A stretch of 43,136 bases of DNA. Origin: Hyphochytrium catenoides. Its lineage: Eukaryota > Sar > Hyphochytriomycetes > Hyphochytriales > Hyphochytriaceae. The translations under genes and the position numbers were made by a program. This document shows, one piece after another, positions 24,516-34,977 of this stretch (position 1 is its first letter; the number at the start of each line of letters is the position of its first letter). The stretch spans positions 15,102-58,237 of the forward strand of contig FLMG01002222.1 of the NCBI GenBank assembly GCA_900088475.1, read 5' to 3'. Below the pieces are notes generated by a model, which saw nothing but the letters and a program-made list of their open reading frames with translations, was not told the DNA's origin and did not search any database.

Positions 24516-24555
24516 CTATATTTCGTCTTTCTTTGGTCTCAAGTCCCCAAAGTAG

Positions 24556-25029
24556 GCTTGACTTGGTCAGAAGAAAAGAGACAAAGAATTGCCTTAGAGA
24601 AGGTGAAGAGATGAATATAATGATACTTGTCTTCAATGGATTGATAGTTAACCTTAGACTCCGCTCCCGTAGTAACATGCTCTAGGTAGAGGAAGAGAAA
24701 TGAATAAGGTAGGATGGAGAGAGAGGGAAAACCACATTCATCTTAACTGAGCCTAGAGCAGAACAGGTATGTCACTCTTCTTTGTGAGCGCAGAAAGAAA
24801 ACCAAGCCCTCAAGAGAGAACAGAGAAGGATCAGAGGAAAGAGTCTGTACTCTTCCATTCTATCACCCACATCTGTTCACTCTCTCATTATTATTCTTTT
24901 TTGTCTTTTATAAAGAAAACCAAAGACGTCCACGCCTTGACTCCTCCTCGGAGTCCTGCGGCTACGCCCATGGCAGCCTCTCCTGGTTTTGGAGGGATGA
25001 GACGCGGGTTCTCTCCAACGAGCTATTAA
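24556..25029 (+). other. Possible terminal exon 24916-25029 after the coiled-coil gene
   Basis: A long pyrimidine tract ending in TTTATAAAG is followed by a frame of 37 residues with a Pro/Ser-rich, protein-like ending (TPPRSP... GFSPTSY) and TAA. It would be entered in phase 0. No matching phase-0 donor stood out, so it may be an alternative last exon of the coiled-coil gene or chance. The rest of the interval shows nothing. Confidence 0.25.
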
Positions 25030-25790
25030 GAGTGAGCGACGGTTTGACAGAAAAAGGGGAAACAAAGAGCGAGACACATGTCCAGAGAGAAAGAGACGAG
25101 CGACAGAAAGGAATAGAGCGACCAGAAGAACAAAAAACGACAGAGAAAGACCCCGAAAGGAATAAAAGAGTACAGCGAGTGCACCTCAAGCGCTAGGTCT
25201 GTACCCCGCTACTGGAGATGATACCGCAAGGGCTCTTTCCTCAAGCAAAGGCTCATTTATCGACAGCCCGCCACGGCGCGCCTTCTAACTAATCACTCCG
25301 GGGAATACGGGGACAGAAGCATATAAAAGAGAGAGAATCGGTGAGGTAAAGAATTGAAAGATGAGAAAAAACAGCGAGCGGCAGAGAGAGTAAGAAAGGG
25401 AGAAAGAGTATGAAGAGAGAGAGAGTCCGGACAAGAAACAAGTAAAAAGACAGGAGAGAGCAAGGAGGAAGAGACAAACGCCGGCCGAGAGCAGGGAGGA
25501 AGAGAAAGAGAAGAGGCAGAGAGAAAGAAGTAAAGTCAAGGAGACGCAGAAGAAGGAGAGTACAAAGAACGGTAAAAGTGCGACAACGAGCTTGGGAGAA
25601 CCCAGAGGCGGGAACAAACCCCAAGAAGGCTCCGACAGCAGTAAGAAGGGGATGCTTGAAAATAGAGGCCAGCTAGAGGACAACGGAGAGAAGAGAAAGA
25701 TGAGTTTGGCCATGTCGCACGAGTTTTCTGGGAAATAGAACATACAAACGCGTCTTTTCCCCAAGTCCCTTGTCTTTCTCTTCATTACGT
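25030..25790. repeat. Purine-rich, GA-dominated low-complexity region
   Basis: Over about 700 bases the plus strand is strongly biased to A and G, with many AGAGAGA and GAAAGA words. Long minus-strand frames here (up to 166 codons) translate to Leu/Ser/Phe-rich runs that simply mirror the composition; I do not call them genes. Confidence 0.65.
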
Positions 25791-27240
25791 CATACCTCCA
25801 GCCGTTGTTCCCTCACCCTCTCTCTGTCTTCCTGCCTTCCAACGCCTACCATAAAGCCAGCCCCACGGTCATATACGAGAAGTCGGCGGGTGGTCCAGAC
25901 CGTCGACAGCCACCAATTGATCTAAGAAGAGAACCAAAGATACTGATTATTACGGGAGAGAGTCAAAGAAGGCGCGACGGGAAACGAGAGAAAGAGGGAG
26001 AGAGAACATATGCCCGTATGCGGAGCCACTCACACCTGGAAAAATAGTTCTTATATCTATGAGGCGCTTGCCATTTGAAACAAAAGGGTTCTGTCATAGC
26101 ATCTTAAGAAGGGGAATCGACAGCTAGAAGAGAGCAGTCACGGTGCGTGAAAGAAGGAAGGAAGATAGTACCAGGTGAAGAGAGAATGGAGGGACAAAAA
26201 GGACCACGACCAAAGCTGTAAGAGTAATGTGGACGAGGTTAGCCGCACTAGTGTCACTCAGCAGCGTGACAGAGGAGAGTCGCTTGGTTGTGGGAAGGAA
26301 GATGAAGCTACTAGTCGGAAGGAAGACTCAACACCAACAGCACAAGACAGACGGGGTGTGTTTGTGCTGGTGATGATGGTGGATAACAAACAAATCAGGC
26401 TCCCCAGGACACATGTATACAATCACCAACAACAAGGCACCCGCAACAGGCTACTCAGAAGGTTAGCCTTTGCTCGGCCTGCCAGCAGATAAAGAAAGGC
26501 CACAAGTGCTTCAACCTTGGTACTACATGCGCAAGGCCCAAGCCTGCAGGTCATCGTTGCTTGAGAAGGGAAAGTGGTAGTGCTACTACTGCTGCAGCAA
26601 CAGCGCATAGCTATTAGAGCTCTCGGCCTCCTCGATAATGTCTATGTCTAAAGTTTAGAGTACATCGCCTCGCCCCTTCTCGCTCTTGCATCTTGCGTGG
26701 CACGTTTTGAGTTGCCAAAAAGAAGTTTAAGACAATTGTTCTTTGAGCTGTTCTTTGTTCACTTCGAACTCTAGAACTATAGCTGTTCATTTTGGAGGCA
26801 GGAGGAAGGAGTAGCAGGCGGGCAACGAGCGGCGCCGCCGCCTTTCAAGGAATATCACCCTTCCGTTCCTCAAAGCCTAGTTAATGTTCCTTCTAATGTT
26901 AGCTATGTATACATGTGACAACACCTCATGGCCATAAGTCTCAAAGTTTCTTCCGGTTCTTTCAAGATTCCTATTCCAATTGAATTGATCCCCAAAATAG
27001 ACAGAGTCTGCGTTTCCAGCGTATTAGCTATGACATCTGTAGGGCTCGAGGTGGTCGAGGATGGGGTGGGCTGAAGGCGTATAGGTCGTCGATGTGGGGT
27101 GGGGTGGGGGGGGGAGAATGCCCATAGTTAATGTTATAGGAGGCCACATTATTCTGACATTTTTGGGACGAAATATTATGGAAAAATTTAGTTTTGGGTT
27201 TTGGGATTCGTTTGTTCGCCGACGCCTGACATTTGTTCAG

Positions 27241-27860
27241 TAAGTCCGAAGTTTATTTTTAGGCATCTATTTCTATCTGGGTTGGTCGGTCGGTTTTGAC
27301 AGAGAGTGTCCGTGATGATTATCACCAACACTACTGCTGAACTGATTGGAAACGAATGACTAAAAACTGAAAAACAGTGGGTTGAGATGTTCAGTAGCAC
27401 TACGAGTATTAATAATGCAAAGTAGACTTTTGAGTTCATAGGAAGCGTAGAACTACTGTAGAAAAGAGAAAACCCGCACCCCTTCCGTTGACGATTCGTT
27501 TGCAATCTGTTTGCCGCGCGGAAAACAGCCCGGTAATGGCGATAGTAAGGTGCAAAAACCATAGGAGTCAAACTAGCTGATTAGACCTCAAAGGCCACTA
27601 ATCACAGATTAGGCATCAACCCTACTTGGGTTGGTGGTTTTGACAGCGTGGTATCACTTACTACAAGTGTAAACTACAGTGTCTGTTGGACTATTGGTGG
27701 CCCTCCCCTCCTTCATTCACCAAGATAGCTCCTCTAATTGACGAAACAAGTTCTATGAAGTTGGTGACAAGCGATGGCTCCACCCATCATCATCTCCTGA
27801 AAAGCGTAAGCCGCTGTTCTTCAATCTTGACGATCAATTTGCAATCAGTTTTGGCATGCA
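27241..27860. repeat. Diverged tandem duplication, offset about 340-350 bp
   Basis: Three landmarks recur in the same order: AGGCATC at 27261 and 27611; GGGTTGGT...GGTTTTGACAG ending near 27302 and 27645; and TTGACGAT...TTTGCAATC starting 27488 and 27827. Offsets fall from 350 to 339, as expected for an old duplication with small deletions. Confidence 0.45.
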
Positions 27861-27963
27861 GAATACGCCAGCAGTAACAATAACTACGAGTACTACCATG
27901 ACACCGTCATAAATAATAATTCACGCAACACCAATCGGTATGTGTTGTTGTTGGGTTGGTCTT

Positions 27964-28040
27964 TGAGTTCATTGAGGTCATCATCGTTGTCTCAGATGTA
28001 GGCTGAGTTCATTGAGGTCATCGCTGTCTCAGATGTAGGC
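27964..28040. repeat. 40/37-bp tandem duplication
   Basis: Units at 27964-28003 and 28004-28040 share TGAGTTCATTGAGGTCATC and TGTCTCAGATGTAGGC; the second lacks three bases in the middle and has one substitution. Confidence 0.9.
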
Positions 28041-28671
28041 TAGTTGCCGGGCAGCAGTCACATATTTCAAGATGGTTGGGAGGAAGGATGCCCTCCATCC
28101 TCCTTCTACAATCTGGCGGGCTGCTCATCATGATGATGAGTAAAAAATGATGACGTTATTTTCAACAACATACAGGGTTTTATGAGAAGGATGTGTGATA
28201 GACGATCGCGATCAATTTCACCTTCATCCTTTAAACACCGTCATGAGGCCATTATTGGCTAACTGCCACAGTTTGCTGCTCAGGAACGTAAACCGATAAG
28301 AAGAGCCAACAAGAGCTGCGTGAACTTACTCCACCGCAGTAATTTGAATTATTAAGTATTATATGCAGTTATAGCAACGGTAGTAGAAAATGACCTAATT
28401 AGTCGCAACTCAACGGGTCGTGTCCGGTGGGGGCCGAACCGACAGAGAAAGGAAGAAGAGTTTTTGTAGCAGCACTAGAATGCAGCATCTGCTACAAAGC
28501 CAAAGATGGACGCGGAAGTAACCGATTCTTTCAACGACAAGAGGTGGCGAATCCGTCATAGCTTACTGCGTGCCGTTAAGTAATCAAGGCCCCTTATTTG
28601 CCATGATGCATTTTTCAATATATTCTTTCCATTTTCAATATCGAAGTTCCAACGTTGTTGATAGAAAGAAA

Positions 28672-29679
28672 TCAGGCGTCGCTTTCTCTGTGGAACTCTT
28701 CCGCATTCCTCTTCATGAAGGCTGATTGTGGGTGGTATATGACACGCGATAGTAGAAACCTATTCACGACAACATACTTCCGAAGTCTAGCATAATCGCG
28801 CTGGAGGTAGTGTGATGCTTTTTCTAGTAGGTAGTGGTAGACATCGTCTCGTAGGGTGAAGAAGTTTCTGAATCCATCGACATTTTTCCGTACGTAATTT
28901 AGATAGATGTACTCTACCACTTCGGGACGTTGAAGCTCGGTCGCTGAAGTCAGAATCGAAATACCCTTTGGATGGATTCCTTGTGATGCGAGGTATGCGA
29001 GTCTCTCTACTAAGTCGTCCCGAGCGGGTTGAAGTACCGCATGATCGGCAATGTCTATTTCTGCATCATCTGCACTTTCTTGGATGTTCTTAAGGTTGAC
29101 CCCCCCAACGTTAATCAGATAATGTAGAGCTGGAACCGATAGAATCGCAATGTGCACGTAGTCAAAGTTGAAGTTTCTGCTGACAAGGTATGACACAATC
29201 CGCACCGTCCGACACGAAAGGCGATGAAAATTTTCAAGCAGAAAATCTTCAATTAGATCTTCTTCCAACTCCACAAGAGGATCATACAGCAAGTCCATTA
29301 CAATGTCATCATCGTTCTCCAGAGCTCTGATCAGCGTCCGTTTCAGCCATCTGTACTGATGGTGATCCACCCTAACGAGGCAATCCACCACTTTTCGGAG
29401 CTTGGACTCCATAGCTTTCTTCCATATGGCGTCCATTTCGTGGGGATGAAGAAGATTCGTCGTCGGAGAACCACTGAGAGATATAACATCAAGAAATTGA
29501 TCCACTTCCCAAACATCACCACTCTCTACCAGATGTTTTAGGTGATGCCCATCTGGGTCTTCAAGGACAGAAGCTGGATAGAGATTCCTAAGACATTGGC
29601 GTTTTCTCTCCTCCCGCTGCATCTCCTGCACCTCGTTTGGGTAGTATCGACGCATCCTTACTTCTTCTTCCGGAATCAT
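28672..29679 (-). CDS. Intronless ankyrin-like helical-repeat protein
   Basis: A single frame of 335 codons, ATG to TGA, with no intron. After a basic N-terminus (residues 1-35) the protein is a series of paired helices of 28-35 residues with spaced Leu, Ile and Val. Motifs such as HLKHLVESGD, VVDCLVRVDHH, ALHYLINVGG, LAYLASQGI and VVEYIYLNYVRKN match the diverged ankyrin style found in large-DNA-virus families and in some protist multigene families. No F-box or other N-terminal domain is seen. Such proteins mediate protein-protein contacts; no specific role can be given. The gene stands alone in an AT-richer stretch flanked by more than 2 kb without genes on both sides, unlike the intron-rich neighbours, which suggests separate origin. 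Coding status is well supported by length and regularity; family is tentative. Confidence 0.7.
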   Translation of the reverse strand: MIPEEEVRMRRYYPNEVQEMQREERKRQCLRNLYPASVLEDPDGHHLKHLVESGDVWEVDQFLDVISLSGSPTTNLLHPHEMDAIWKKAMESKLRKVVDCLVRVDHHQYRWLKRTLIRALENDDDIVMDLLYDPLVELEEDLIEDFLLENFHRLSCRTVRIVSYLVSRNFNFDYVHIAILSVPALHYLINVGGVNLKNIQESADDAEIDIADHAVLQPARDDLVERLAYLASQGIHPKGISILTSATELQRPEVVEYIYLNYVRKNVDGFRNFFTLRDDVYHYLLEKASHYLQRDYARLRKYVVVNRFLLSRVIYHPQSAFMKRNAEEFHRESDA

Positions 29680-31733
29680 CCATCAGTGTATCATCAGAAG
29701 AGTGGAAGGTTTGGAAGCAAATACGAGTGGGTGACGACTTGAAGTGCGTTCCTCTGTGATGTTGGGTTCTGCCAGTAGGAAAAGGCGGCTTCGTTGTTGT
29801 CGCCGCTGGAAAGAAGAAGAGAAGATAGAGAGACCACCAACAACAACAATCCACTGCTGATGATCGTACTTGAATGTCGTAGTACAAGATTTCATCAGGA
29901 AATAGAAGAATAGAAGCTCACCCATGGCTGCTGGTTATTATAGGAATCCCAGCACCTCACAAGAAGAGACAACCACCGTCACAACAAGTTCTACCATTCT
30001 CCTGTATAAAAATTACCTCTGCATGCAGCAAGTGCTAGAACAACATCAAAAAAGTTGTGTTACACTACTACTACTACGGGCTTTCGTTGCAACCTGCCAC
30101 AGGTAGCCGTTGTACTTCCCTAACGGTCATATCAATAAGAATACTACAACACAGTATGGAGTATTGACCGCTTTTCCTCCAAGAAAGAATTGAAGAGGAC
30201 TACTAGTTCCTACAACTGTACTACAAAGTTCGATGCATGCTGCCTTTTTCCTTCTTCGTACGAGTACTTTTTTTATAAGAACACTAAAAGCTCTTGGACG
30301 ACTGCCACCACCTCTCCTCCTCGGTCGTCGCATCTGCTGCTGCAGTTGTTGCTGTTGCTGTAGAACATCCTCGCGAATTGCCCGTGGTGGCAAAGGAAGG
30401 CGACTGCGCACCATCATCCCATCTTCTGTGCATTACAGCGCTGGTATGTGTGTGTTGTTGATATTATCTCTCTCATAGATAGATGGAACTAAAGAGAGAA
30501 GAAGAAGAAGAAGACAAGCCCCTCCTCCGCACCTGTCGCGAACTGCTCTAATTAATCCATTGGCGGAGCGTTTCGTGGACCTGCTACCCTCCTCCTTCTT
30601 CTTGGTAGCTCCACACCAAATGTCTCCTCCTCCCAGACCAGCAGCGGGACCAACAAACCATATCATCCTGCTGCCACAACACCACATTCCTCCGCGTAAC
30701 GAGCGAGCTTGGCATCATCATGACAGTAGCCAGCCTCGAGCGCTGCATGCTGAATGTATGTGTGTTGCAGCGGCACGCCGCGGATCGTCACGTCGAAACA
30801 TGTCGATATCTTGCCCGGCTCATAGCCCTCAATGGTGGTCAACAAGTCACCAGCAGGGCGTTTCCCATCATCATTATTAGCCAATACGTTACCCAATCAG
30901 CAGGCTCAGGGGACTGTTGTACTGTATTTGATTACTAGTTCGGGAAACTGTGTGTGTGACAGGCATCTAGGTTTTGCCCTTCTTCGTTACTACATTAGCA
31001 GCAGGCGAAGCTTTGTCTTTCTAGGAATAAGCTTGGCTGCTCTTCTTTCTATTATCCTCTGATGAGTTGTGTACACGATGAGGCCACCTCCTCCATCTCA
31101 GTATCAAAAAGCAATGTAGCGGCGATATATAACATGTAACATCAAAGATTATGGAATGATATTCGTTAGACCGTTCCGATTAAGGTATAAACGTACTTGC
31201 TATTCTTGATAAGGCCGGCACGAGTATTGTATTCCTCCTGAAAAAATCGGAACCGTAAAAAGTGTGATTTCCGGGGAAGGAAGTGTTGATGACCGCAGAC
31301 ACAGAACGATATCAAACTCACAAGAGGTTTGGGTTCTGAGATAAATAGGCTTTTCCCTCTTTTGGGGGAGTTCTCACAAGCAAGTCATCAAACCCACACC
31401 ATCATAGGGTTTCCGATGATCACCCATTCAGGCCTTTGACGGTCTTTTTTGGGTCTGGCTGCTGATCAGGCGGACAGAGATTATTGAGAAGTCTTCTCAT
31501 TTATTGCGGTTCGGACGATAAGCTCGCTTGCTGACCTCCTGCAGACTCTATCTGCCTCTCCATATAGTCGGGAGACAGATATTCGCTCAGTCCTGCGATC
31601 TGGCGGCAGAAGCAGGCCTTGTCGAGGTGTTAGAGAAGAGAAAGTGCAAGAGTCTAAGAATCGTGGAAGAGAGCACTCTACTACTGCGACCGCTTCCCTC
31701 TTCGCTCGGCTAACTCTATATCGCCGCTGAGGT
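29680..31733. other. Gene-poor region upstream of the bZIP gene
   Basis: I find no convincing gene. Frames on both strands are at most about 106 codons and are dominated by short trinucleotide runs, for example a Gln-coding run on the minus strand near 30340-30365 and GAAGAA near 30500. The ankyrin-like gene's promoter should lie at the left end and the bZIP gene's promoter at the right end. Confidence 0.4.
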
Positions 31734-31765
31734 AGCCTAGCCTTAGTCGGAGCTAGGACTAGGCT
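31734..31765 (+). promoter_or_regulatory. Stem-loop just before the bZIP start codon
   Basis: AGCCTAGCCTTAG (31734-31746) can pair with CTAGGACTAGGCT (31753-31765) across a six-base loop: 11 Watson-Crick pairs, one G-U and one C-A mismatch. It ends 34 bases before the ATG, so it is probably in the mRNA leader, where it could slow scanning. Function is inferred from position only. Confidence 0.4.
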
Positions 31766-31799
31766 TTCTACTTCGTTATTAATAGGCATAGGCTTGGGA

Positions 31800-34515
31800 A
31801 TGGATCACGCACCCGATCTCCTTCAAGAAGAGGATGACCTCCTATCCTACTTCTTGGCTACGGAGGCTGACCTCTTACAGGGAACTCCAGCTGCGGGTAA
31901 GTCCCAAGACAGCAATCCATACCTTAAAGGAGAAAACTTGTTAACTTCGAATGTTGAGCAGCAGCTCCGATACCTGCGGGCCAGCACCCTCCTCCTTTCA
32001 CGTCTGGCCAAGCAAGTTTCACAGGCGCTGGGCGGTCTGCCTTTGAGTTCCTAGATAGCAGCCAGGTATGCTTTCAGAACATATATAACTGCCAAGGAAT
32101 TAACCCACTATCTATCAGCGTCGACGCTGTATGCTTTCCTAGAAAAGATTTCTACATCTATTGCTTCATCTATCTATTGTGTGCCCCTCCGCTTTTTGTT
32201 CATTAGGTGATGCACCATTTACTCTCACTTCTATTACTACGATCTCAAACCCTGCTTCCAGGGCACTCCCTTGGGTGCATCTGCCCCTCCTCATCTGACA
32301 AGTCCCGCGCCAAGAGCGGCAGTCAAGTCAAAGGCAACTCCAAGCATAGACCCGGGGGCAGCGTTAGATGATAGTCTTGGCAACTCAGAGACAATGTCCA
32401 CAAGCAGTACTCCAGGAACAGATGCTGATGACAGACGAGCCAGAAGATTAGCTAGGAACAGAGAATCAGCGAGGCAAAGTCGACGCCGCAAGAAGCAGTA
32501 TCTTGAACTTCTTGAGGAGAAGGTAAGAGCTCGCTTACTATCCCCTTTAGCCGCTTGCATTTTCCAATGGTTTATTCAGTTGACTGGGTGTGTATGGATC
32601 TGCTCCATGCTTCAAAGTCTTCCAGTGGTCTTACAGGTGTCTTTAGGTGGCTCAGCTCACGGAGGAGATAGACAACCTAAGGCGCCAGCATCTTGACGCT
32701 GCTGGCGGAGCTCTTCTACAGCTGAAAACTCAGCTTTTACAGTCTTTGAAGGATAAGCTCAATTCTTATCCACTGGGAGACGAGGTGAGAGCAAAGGATG
32801 TCCAGACACAGGTGGATGGAACGTGCTCACCGATTAATGAATTCGACAGCCATCAGAAGCAGAACAGGCCTTGGCAGAGGACTTAGCCACGCTGCAGAGC
32901 CGAGTTGGAGCCAACTCTGCGGTTGGTGGCTACGTTCTCTCTCTCTCTTGGTGCTTCTCCTCTCTTGTCTGTTGCGATAGCTTCCACTCTTCCCCCTCTC
33001 TGATCTAGAACTTTGCGATTGCTGTCTAGCTGGTATTTTCAAATAGTTCTCTTAACCAGCTTCCTATGGCATGCATGTGCTCTTTCTAATGTCGTACTGC
33101 CATAGGAAAGGAGGACAGTCGTCAATTATCATTTCCAGCAGCTTGGAAACCTAATATTACCGCCTTACACGCGTTTCTTATTATGGATGAGCAACCAAGT
33201 ATGTACGCCTTGTTGTCTCCAAACGACATCTTGAATTTGGCATAGCGTGGCAACACCTCCACTTAGCTCTGTTCATCTTCGCTTGTGGCTGGCCTCCTAG
33301 ATCTCGGCCACCTAGGGTTCTCTGTCACCTCCAAGTTGTAGTCACTGCTATCCTTACAACTGTTCACTTCCTCTGTATCACCTTAGTGGGATTCATCTCG
33401 GACGTATCGTTCTGTCTTACCATCTGTCGTCTGATGTCGTACGTATCGCCCTTACGTGTATGCTTTGTGAAGAATGAGGAGTTTTTCAAGGGAACCGGTA
33501 GTGCGAACAAGAAAGCCACTGGTCCAAATGCAGCCAGCCCTACAGCCACTTCTCCCACCCAGTCGGAGGTAGAAGAGAAGGGAAATGGCATCCAGGGGCT
33601 TTGGCCGCTATTCTCTACAGAGTTGGGACTTACCTATGAGCAAGAGGAGAAGCTGAAGGCACAATACAAGTAAGATGACCCTCTGTGAGATAATCCATCG
33701 TCTTCCGTGTTACCTCTTGAGGCGTACTTTAGAAGGCCGAGCAAAGGGTTTTCCAAAGGTAGAGAGAGGACATGACTACGTTATGCCCCAAGACGAAAGG
33801 AATGCCGCTATGTTGTCCTATACTTTAGAAGGGGCAAAATTTAGACTGCCTTTCCCGCCATCTCTCTTAAAGTATCTTCGGGCCTAGCACTAAAGCGAAC
33901 GTGAACGCTGTAGGGCTCAGGAGACCAAGGCGTCCAAAGCAGAGAAACGGAAGCTGGCTGTGGCAATGGTAAGAAGACTGACGGTCTACTTTCTGACTCA
34001 CTTGTGTGTCCTCTGGCCATTTCCTCAGCGTGACCTGGGAAGTCTTTTTTTCAAATTGCAGCAAAAGTACTCATCGATGTTTGCGTAGGTCTATCTCGAT
34101 CGACTTAAGACGACGATGGAAAAGAGGACCGCAGCGGTGGAGGGTATTGAAGACAACATTCGCTCCGTACTTACGCCCTCGCAGTACGCTAGGTACCTCG
34201 TATGGGTGGAGGAGAATAGGGAAAAGCTACGGATGTGCGGCTTTGACCGTGGGATCAGCGGTAAGATGCTTGTCCATTTTGTATCACGTTTCTCTTGTCC
34301 CGCTCTGCTGTGCTTCTTGCTCTCTCTCTTCATCAAGCATCTTCAGGAATCTGTTGTGCGCTAGCTAATGAGCATTTTCCTCCTCTACTTGTTGTCTACT
34401 TTGACAAGACGTGGGGAGCACCTCAGGTGATGACATCAGTAGTCTTCTCCGCAAGCCTGACAAGGAGCTGACATTGGAAGATGTTACTCGGCTTCTCAAC
34501 GAACTTAAGTCCTAA
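31800..34515 (+). CDS. bZIP transcription factor with long C-terminal region
   Basis: Ten exons fit in phase: 31800-31896, 31959-32065, 32262-32522, 32647-32784, 32850-32921, 33106-33198, 33479-33669, 33896-33968, 34089-34260 and 34427-34515, giving 430 residues and TAA. The basic region carries the invariant N-x7-R (NRESARQSR, about residue 135) and runs into a leucine zipper split by an intron at residue 155, showing dimeric DNA binding in the nucleus. After the zipper come FLLWM, EFFKG and GLWPLF...LGLTYEQEEK blocks, which I associate with a stramenopile bZIP class, then a helical stretch containing LTPSQYARYL and a short acidic end. The first 130 residues are acidic and then Pro/Ser/Ala-rich. 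The exon-5 donor (GCG|GTTGGT) is weak, and 32933 is an alternative. A leader hairpin lies 34 bases upstream. Confidence 0.87.
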
Positions 34516-34977
34516 GACACCCCGCTACTAGGGGCGACTGCTCTTCTTCCTTAATCTTTTGACCTCATATCACTCCGCCGTCCGTGCCAGGGGGCTTTTA
34601 ACCCGTGACGGCCTCTTCGTCTCGTTGTTTCCTTACGCTCATTCTTCTGGAATGAAGAGGTTACTCGTCCAGCTTGGTAGACACACATTTTGCTTCTTCT
34701 TATACGTAATAATAAAGTTCAGCTCTTCCTTTGGTGTAGGATCAATGGGTGATATGGGTAGCCTATTGCCAGCCTGTACGAGCCCTTCACTTTCGTTCCA
34801 GCGGCGTGGCTGCCATTAGGAGCCATAAGGGGTTACCTGAGCGTTCTAGAGCTCCGCTTCCTTCAACTCTTTGACCAAAAAAAGTAGGAGCCTCCGACGT
34901 ATGAACCGATCGGGTTCAAGTGGAAGGAAGGTTCAGGGTCTTCTGAGTCTGCCACCTCAGCCCTTCAGAGCAGCCAT
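34516..34977. other. Convergent intergenic region
   Basis: About 460 bases separate the stops of the bZIP gene and the minus-strand DPM1 gene. One 86-codon plus frame here has no signals supporting it. AATAAA occurs at about 34710-34716 on the plus strand, about 200 bases past the bZIP stop, and could serve as its polyadenylation signal. Confidence 0.45.

Larger units (their letters stand above)
25791..28671. other. Gene-poor, AT-richer region
   Basis: I see no supported gene. From about 26640 onward the base composition becomes visibly richer in A and T than the flanking genes. A short G run occurs near 27105-27115. Duplicated segments at 27241-27860 and 27964-28040 are listed separately. 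All open frames are short, and none has splice signals. Confidence 0.4.

Noticed and set aside
25285-25785. Minus-strand 166- and 111-codon frames as membrane proteins
   Set aside because: They are the pyrimidine strand of a GA-rich tract; Leu/Ser/Phe content follows from composition and there is no family signal.
30127-30417. Minus-strand Gln-rich 96-codon frame
   Set aside because: A short trinucleotide run accounts for the Gln residues; the rest is low complexity and has no splice or homology support.
33697-33759. An additional bZIP exon reading RTLEGRAKG
   Set aside because: Its phases do not fit the following exon, whereas 33669 to 33896 joins cleanly.
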